This document shows positions 59,165 to 64,000 of a stretch of DNA of 64,000 nt, one piece after another. The notes below the pieces were generated by a model. The model did no database searches. It worked only from the letters and a program-made list of their open reading frames with translations, and was not told where the DNA came from. The position numbers and the translations under genes were made by a program. The stretch covers positions 1-64,000 of the forward strand of contig NZ_BAABFC010000020.1 in the NCBI RefSeq assembly GCF_039540575.1, read 5' to 3'. The first letter of the stretch is position 1. Every line of letters begins with the position of its first letter. The stretch comes from Pseudaeromonas paramecii. GTDB lineage: Bacteria; Pseudomonadota; Gammaproteobacteria; Enterobacterales; Aeromonadaceae.

Positions 59165-59180
59165 GTGAAAACGCTTCCTT
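59165..59180. promoter_or_regulatory. GalR-like operator A of the ORF-less unit
   Basis: GTGAAAACGCTTCCTT, sharing its left 12 bases with the ganL box at 38701. It covers the -35 region of the TATATT promoter. Confidence 0.6.
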
Positions 59181-59181
59181 G

Positions 59182-59197
59182 GTGAAAATGTTTTCGC
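59182..59197. promoter_or_regulatory. GalR-like operator B of the ORF-less unit
   Basis: GTGAAAATGTTTTCGC with a near-perfect inner palindrome GAAAA/TTTTC. It fills the spacer of the candidate promoter. Confidence 0.5.
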
Positions 59198-59274
59198 TAT
59201 ATTAACTACCGAAGCCATTTTGGTTCCACGCTGTATCTGTCGGCAGGAGGCACATTACCTCCTGCCGTTTTTTT
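59198..59274 (+). ncRNA. Candidate short untranslated RNA
   Basis: A TATATT -10 (59198-59203) preceded by two GalR-like boxes is followed only about 40 bases later by a strong terminator, with no ORF in between. The predicted transcript would be about 65-70 nt starting near 59209 and ending in the terminator stem and U-run. It is not similar to Spot 42. The alternative is that the hairpin only ends the EIIB transcript. Confidence 0.35.
59241..59274 (+). terminator. Strong intrinsic terminator
   Basis: Perfect 10-bp arms CGGCAGGAGG/CCTCCTGCCG around CACATTA, then seven T. Confidence 0.93.
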
Positions 59275-59384
59275 ATTTAAAATAATGATAAATAAGCACT
59301 AACATCATTTTCTCCCCATGGCGGTCCTGCGCCTCCCTTCATCCCTCTCTCCAGCGGGAAGATCAAATAATCACCAGGTTGCTT

Positions 59385-59400
59385 GTGTAATCGCTATCAC
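59385..59400. promoter_or_regulatory. GalR-like operator upstream of the lipoprotein GH53 gene
   Basis: GTGTAATCGCTATCAC, 12 of the 14 defined consensus positions. Read in reverse it is close to the E. coli galOI operator as I remember it. It lies 68 bases before the start codon, over the likely promoter. Confidence 0.7.
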
Positions 59401-59467
59401 ATTATGCCTGGAGTTCCCATGCTACAGTGCCCGCCGATTGAAGGTTGCCAAAGAAGGAGTAACGAGC

Positions 59468-60721
59468 ATGTGGCAGACGAACAGAGGGCGCTGGCTGGGC
59501 ATCATGGTGTTATGGGGCGCCCTGGCCGCCTGTGGTGGCGGGAGTGAGGGGGGCGGCGCCGGCAGCGGTGGCAGTGACGATGACGGTGGCAGCAGCACGG
59601 CCACCAGCCTGGCGGTTCGCGGGGTGGATGTCTCCACCCTGACGGCGGTGGAAGCGGCCGGCGGCCAGTTCCAGGATGCCAACGGTACGGCCGTGGAGCC
59701 CATGGCGTTTATGGCGGCGCAGGGGGTCAACCTGGTGCGGTTGCGGCTGTGGGTGGATCCCAAGAGCGCCGGCGGCCAGGCCTACGGTGGCGGGGATCTG
59801 GATCTGGACAAGGTCACCGCCCTGGCCAAGCGGGTGAAGGCGGCCGGCATGGACTTCATGCTGGATCTGCACTACAGCGACTTCTGGACCGATCCGGGCA
59901 AGCAGTTCAAACCCAAGGCCTGGGCGGATCTGGACAGCGATGCCCTGGTGGCCCAGGTGCAGAGCTACAGCCAGGCGGTGGTGAAGCACCTCATCGACAA
60001 CGGTGTGCACCCCGAGTACATCCAGGTGGGCAACGAGATCAACTCAGGCCTGCTGTGGCCCGATGGCAAAAACTGGGGCGACAACACGGGTGGCTTCGAC
60101 ACCCTGGCGGCCCTGCTCAAGGCCGGTGTGGCCGGTATCCAGCAGGCGGAAAGTGACGGCGGCGTGACGACCCCGGCCAAGATCATCCTGCACCTGGCCG
60201 AAGGGGGCAACAACAGCAGCTTCCGCTGGTGGTTCGATGCCATTACCGCCCGAGCCGTGCCGTTCGACATCATAGGCGTCTCCTTCTACCCCTACTGGCA
60301 TGGCAGCCTGGCGGATCTGCAGACCAACCTGAATGACATGGTTAGTCGCTATGGCAAGCCGGTGATGGTGGTGGAAACCGCCTATGGCTTTACCACAGAT
60401 AACGGCGACAGCCTGGGCAATAACTTTGGGCCTGATGAAGCGACGGCCGGTGGTTATCCGGCCACCGAGGCGGGGCAGCTGGCGTTTCTCACCGATCTGC
60501 GGGCCGTCATCGCCGCCGTGCCGAACGAGCAGGGGCTGGGTCTGGTCTACTGGGAGCCGGCCTGGTTGCCGGTGGACGGGGTGAGCTGGGCCAGCGACGC
60601 CGGCATGGATTACATCGAAACCAGTGGCGGCATCGGCAATGCCTGGGAAAACCAGGGGCTGTTTGACTTCAACGGCGACGCCCTGGCCGGCTGGGCGGCC
60701 TTTGCCGAGACCTTGCAATGA
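59468..60721 (+). CDS. GH53 endo-beta-1,4-galactanase lipoprotein (surface or outer membrane)
   Basis: 417 aa from ATG 59468, which has AAGGAG upstream; the frame is open from 59318. The signal ends in the lipobox LAAC (Cys22) followed by Gly, not Asp, so outer-membrane sorting is expected. A Gly/Ser/Asp linker of about 25 residues tethers the barrel. Subtype 3 features as in ganA: YGGGDLDLDKVTALAKRVKAAG, DGKNWGDNTGGFDTLAALL. Catalytic regions: YIQVGNEINSGLLWP (Glu190) and VMVVETAYGFT (Glu303). It probably makes the first cuts on polymeric galactan at the cell surface. Its stop overlaps the next start (ATGA). Confidence 0.92.
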   Translation: MWQTNRGRWLGIMVLWGALAACGGGSEGGGAGSGGSDDDGGSSTATSLAVRGVDVSTLTAVEAAGGQFQDANGTAVEPMAFMAAQGVNLVRLRLWVDPKSAGGQAYGGGDLDLDKVTALAKRVKAAGMDFMLDLHYSDFWTDPGKQFKPKAWADLDSDALVAQVQSYSQAVVKHLIDNGVHPEYIQVGNEINSGLLWPDGKNWGDNTGGFDTLAALLKAGVAGIQQAESDGGVTTPAKIILHLAEGGNNSSFRWWFDAITARAVPFDIIGVSFYPYWHGSLADLQTNLNDMVSRYGKPVMVVETAYGFTTDNGDSLGNNFGPDEATAGGYPATEAGQLAFLTDLRAVIAAVPNEQGLGLVYWEPAWLPVDGVSWASDAGMDYIETSGGIGNAWENQGLFDFNGDALAGWAAFAETLQ

Positions 60722-61194
60722 GAGCGCCCTTGCTGAGTCTGTTGCTGCTGGTAGCTAGCTGGCAGGTGCAGGCCGGTTGCGCCGTGAGCGAGGGGCGCTT
60801 CGTGATGGATGGCCCGGATCGCTTCATCGACAGCCAGAGTTTGCTGATGTGGCAGCACTGCCCCCAGGGACGGCTCGGTGAGCGCTGTAGCGATGGCCCG
60901 CTGGACGGCTTTCACTGGCGGGGGGCCGTCAGCCGTCAAGGGGCGGTCAATGCCGCTGCTTTGGATGGCTTGCAGGATTGGCAGATCCCGTCTGTGGCGC
61001 AGCTGCAGAGCCTGTTCCAGGCCGCCTGTGGCGTGCCGGCCCAGATCCCCGCCGGCCTGTACTGGAGCAAGAATCCCAGTCCCAAGGCCGGTTATCTGCG
61101 CCAGGCGGTGGCGGCAGGAACGGGCGAGGTGATGACGGTGAACGGCGGCACCTTCGGCCTGCACCTGTGGCTGGTGCGCCCCCTGGAGGGCTAG
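60718..61194 (+). CDS. Exported DUF1566/Lcl-domain protein coupled to the GH53 lipoprotein
   Basis: 158 aa. Signal peptide MRAPLLSLLLLVASWQVQA, then GRFVMDGPDRFIDSQSLLMWQHCPQGRLGERCSDG, GLQDWQIPSVAQLQSLFQAACG and LYWSKNPSPK, the pattern of DUF1566 (Lcl C-terminal, lectin-like FGE-related fold). Cysteines are plausible disulfides. Translationally coupled (ATGA) to the lipoprotein galactanase, so a partner role in polysaccharide binding or enzyme docking is possible. Family function is unknown. Confidence 0.75.
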   Translation: MRAPLLSLLLLVASWQVQAGCAVSEGRFVMDGPDRFIDSQSLLMWQHCPQGRLGERCSDGPLDGFHWRGAVSRQGAVNAAALDGLQDWQIPSVAQLQSLFQAACGVPAQIPAGLYWSKNPSPKAGYLRQAVAAGTGEVMTVNGGTFGLHLWLVRPLEG

Positions 61195-61222
61195 GCCCGC
61201 AGCTAGTCATACGTGAACCAAT

Positions 61223-61256
61223 AAAAAGCCCGGCACTTGGCCGGGCTTTTTGTTTT
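61223..61256. terminator. Bidirectional intrinsic terminator
   Basis: AAGCCCGGC/GCCGGGCTT arms with A-runs on the left and T-runs on the right. It serves the DUF1566 gene on the plus strand and leuD on the minus strand. Confidence 0.9.
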
Positions 61257-61266
61257 GCCGGAGCGC

Positions 61267-61866
61267 TTACAGCCAGGCGGGCTGCTTGGCCTCATAGGCG
61301 TCGATGGCATCGGCGTGCTGCAGGGTCAGACCTATGTTGTCCAGGCCGTTCATGATGCAGTAGCGGCGGAAGGGATCGATCTGGAAGTCGAAGCAGAGAT
61401 CGGCGGCGCGCACCTGCTGGTGCTCCAGATCCACCGTGATGGTCTGGCCTTCGTTGGCCTCCACCAGCTGGAACAGGGCATCCACCTCCGCGTCCTTGAG
61501 CTTGACCACCAAGAGGCCGTTGTTCAGGGCGTTGCCGTAGAAGATGTCGGCGAAGCTGGGGGCGATGATGGCGCGCAGGCCGTAGTCGGCCAGGGCCCAG
61601 GGCGCGTGCTCCCGGCTGGAGCCGTTGCCGAAGTTCTCCCGGGCCAGCAAGATGCTGGCGCCGGCATAGCGGGGGGCGTTCAGCACGAACTCGGGGTTGG
61701 GCTGTTCGCCGGCCTCATCCAGGAAGCGCCAGTCGTGGAACAGGTGCTTGCCGAAGCCCAGCTTGGAAACCTTCTGCAGGAACTGCTTGGGGATGATCTG
61801 GTCGGTATCGACGTTGGCGGCATCCAGGGGCGCCGCGAGGCCGGTATGTTGCTTGAACTCTTGCAT
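61267..61866 (-). CDS. leuD: 3-isopropylmalate dehydratase small subunit
   Basis: 199 aa. With LeuC it isomerises 2-isopropylmalate to 3-isopropylmalate. Matches include GLAAPLDAANVDTDQIIPKQFLQKV, GFGKHLFHDWRFLDE, LLARENFGNGSSREHAPWALADYGLRAIIAPSFADIFYGNALNNG. ATG 61866 (MQEFKQHTG) follows AAGGAG; the frame is open to 61899, inside leuC. Last gene of leuBCD, followed by a terminator. Confidence 0.97.
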   Translation of the reverse strand: MQEFKQHTGLAAPLDAANVDTDQIIPKQFLQKVSKLGFGKHLFHDWRFLDEAGEQPNPEFVLNAPRYAGASILLARENFGNGSSREHAPWALADYGLRAIIAPSFADIFYGNALNNGLLVVKLKDAEVDALFQLVEANEGQTITVDLEHQQVRAADLCFDFQIDPFRRYCIMNGLDNIGLTLQHADAIDAYEAKQPAWL

Positions 61867-61876
61867 GGCGGGCTCC

Positions 61877-63289
<1,413 letters not shown>

Positions 63290-63291
63290 GA

Positions 63292-64000
63292 TTAGATCTC
63301 CCGGATGCGGGCGGCGATCTGGCTGCCCATGTCAGAGGTACTTTGTGCCGGGTACTTGCCGGCCTTGCCTTGCAGCAGATCGCCGGTGAGGTAACCGTCT
63401 GCCAGGGTCTCGGCCACGGCGCGCTCGATGGCCAGGGCGGCGGCTTCTTCCTTGAAGCTGTAGCGCAGCATCAGGGCGGCGGAGAGGATCTGGGCCACCG
63501 GGTTGGCGATGTTCTGGCCGGCGATGTCCGGCGCGGAACCGCCCGCCGGTTCGTACAGGCCGAAGCCGTCGGCGTTGAGGCTGGCGGAGGGCAGCATGCC
63601 CATGGAGCCCGTGATCATGGCGCACTCGTCGGAGAGGATGTCACCGAACAGGTTGGAGCACAGCAGGATGTCGAACTGGGCCGGATCCTTGACGAGCTGC
63701 ATGGTGGCGTTGTCGATGTACATGTGCTGCAGGGTCACCTCCGGGTAGGCCTTGGCCACCTCGGTCACCACCTGGCGCCAGAGTATGCTGCTTTGCAGCA
63801 CGTTGGCCTTGTCGATGGAGGTGACCTTCTTGCCCCGTACCATGGCAGATTCGAAGGCGATCTTGGCGATGCGCTCGATCTCATAGCGGTGGTAGACCTC
63901 GGTATCGAAGGCCTTCTCCATGGCCCCTTCGCCTTCGCGGCCCTTGGGCTGGCCGAAGTAGATGCCCCCCGTCAGCTCCCGCACACAGACGATGTCGAAG
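63292..64000 (-). CDS. leuB: 3-isopropylmalate dehydrogenase (5' part outside the window)
   Basis: The C-terminal 231 or so codons of LeuB; the reading frame continues unbroken to the window edge (FDIVCVRELTGGIYFGQPKGREGEG). NAD-dependent oxidative decarboxylase of leucine synthesis. Visible: VTSIDKANVLQSSILWR, HMYIDNATMQLVKDPAQFDILLCSNLFGDILSDECAMITGSMGMLPSASL, YEPAGGSAPDIAGQNIANPVAQILSAALMLRYSF. The GTG at 63982-63984 is internal, not a start. Confidence 0.95.
   Translation of the reverse strand, partial: FDIVCVRELTGGIYFGQPKGREGEGAMEKAFDTEVYHRYEIERIAKIAFESAMVRGKKVTSIDKANVLQSSILWRQVVTEVAKAYPEVTLQHMYIDNATMQLVKDPAQFDILLCSNLFGDILSDECAMITGSMGMLPSASLNADGFGLYEPAGGSAPDIAGQNIANPVAQILSAALMLRYSFKEEAAALAIERAVAETLADGYLTGDLLQGKAGKYPAQSTSDMGSQIAARIREI

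Larger units (their letters stand above)
59163..59467. other. Regulatory region between the EIIB gene and the lipoprotein GH53 gene
   Basis: 305 bases without a supported ORF. It contains two adjacent GalR-like boxes with a TATATT, a strong terminator and, further on, a third GalR-like box before the GH53 gene. The first three elements define a possible short transcript. Confidence 0.6.

Noticed and set aside
59205..59274. A Spot 42 homologue
   Set aside because: The short unit has a good terminator but no resemblance to Spot 42 beyond context. I only call a candidate RNA.

Overview
The window is high-GC gammaproteobacterial chromosome. The close matches to enteric SstT, MglBAC, GalETKM, GalR/GalS, ThiBPQ and LeuBCD, together with several chemoreceptors and an exported amylase, suggest an Aeromonadales-type or related marine/enteric bacterium. 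This placement comes from remembered protein sequences and was not computed. No rRNA, tRNA, CRISPR array, insertion sequence or prophage was seen.

Layout. 0-6.6 kb: a tripartite RND efflux operon (membrane fusion lipoprotein, AcrB-type pump, outer-membrane lipoprotein) divergent from its TetR/AcrR regulator, with an AcrR-type operator between them. 6.7-12.9 kb: two methyl-accepting chemotaxis proteins flanking an exported alpha-amylase with starch-binding modules. 13.0-16.6 kb: the galactose ABC transporter mglBAC. 16.7-22 kb: a chaperone-usher fimbrial operon. 22-31.7 kb: sstT, a PhoH-like ATPase gene, the thiamine transporter operon thiBPQ under a TPP riboswitch, small housekeeping genes and a GH26 lipoprotein glycosidase. 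31.8-37.1 kb: galETKM followed by an aldo/keto reductase.

37.4-61.2 kb is the centrepiece, an unusually large beta-1,4-galactan utilisation locus. It holds a GalR/GalS-type LacI regulator, a LamB-family porin (ganL), a maltose-type ABC importer (ganE, ganF, ganG, ganK), a cytoplasmic GH42 beta-galactosidase (ganB) and six GH53 endo-galactanases. The six differ in predicted location: four have Sec signal peptides, one is a lipoprotein, and one has no signal and is translationally coupled to an exported paralogue. The locus also carries a chemoreceptor, a small exported carbohydrate-binding-like protein, an orphan glucose-type PTS EIIB domain, and a short promoter-operator-terminator unit with no ORF. 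A block of unrelated membrane and periplasmic genes (43.5-46.2 kb) interrupts it. The window closes with leuBCD; leuB is cut by the window edge.

Proposed flow (inference): outer-membrane and periplasmic GH53 enzymes cut galactan, GanL admits oligomers, GanEFGK imports them, and cytoplasmic GH53 and GH42 release galactose. Free galactose enters through MglBAC and is metabolised by GalETKM. Sites resembling the GalR/GalS operator (GTGTAANCGNTTACAC) precede mglB, galE, ganL (two), ganK, ganE, the ORF-less unit (two) and the lipoprotein GH53. CRP-like sites sit at plausible distances at four of these promoters, so the regulator at 37457 may control the whole set.
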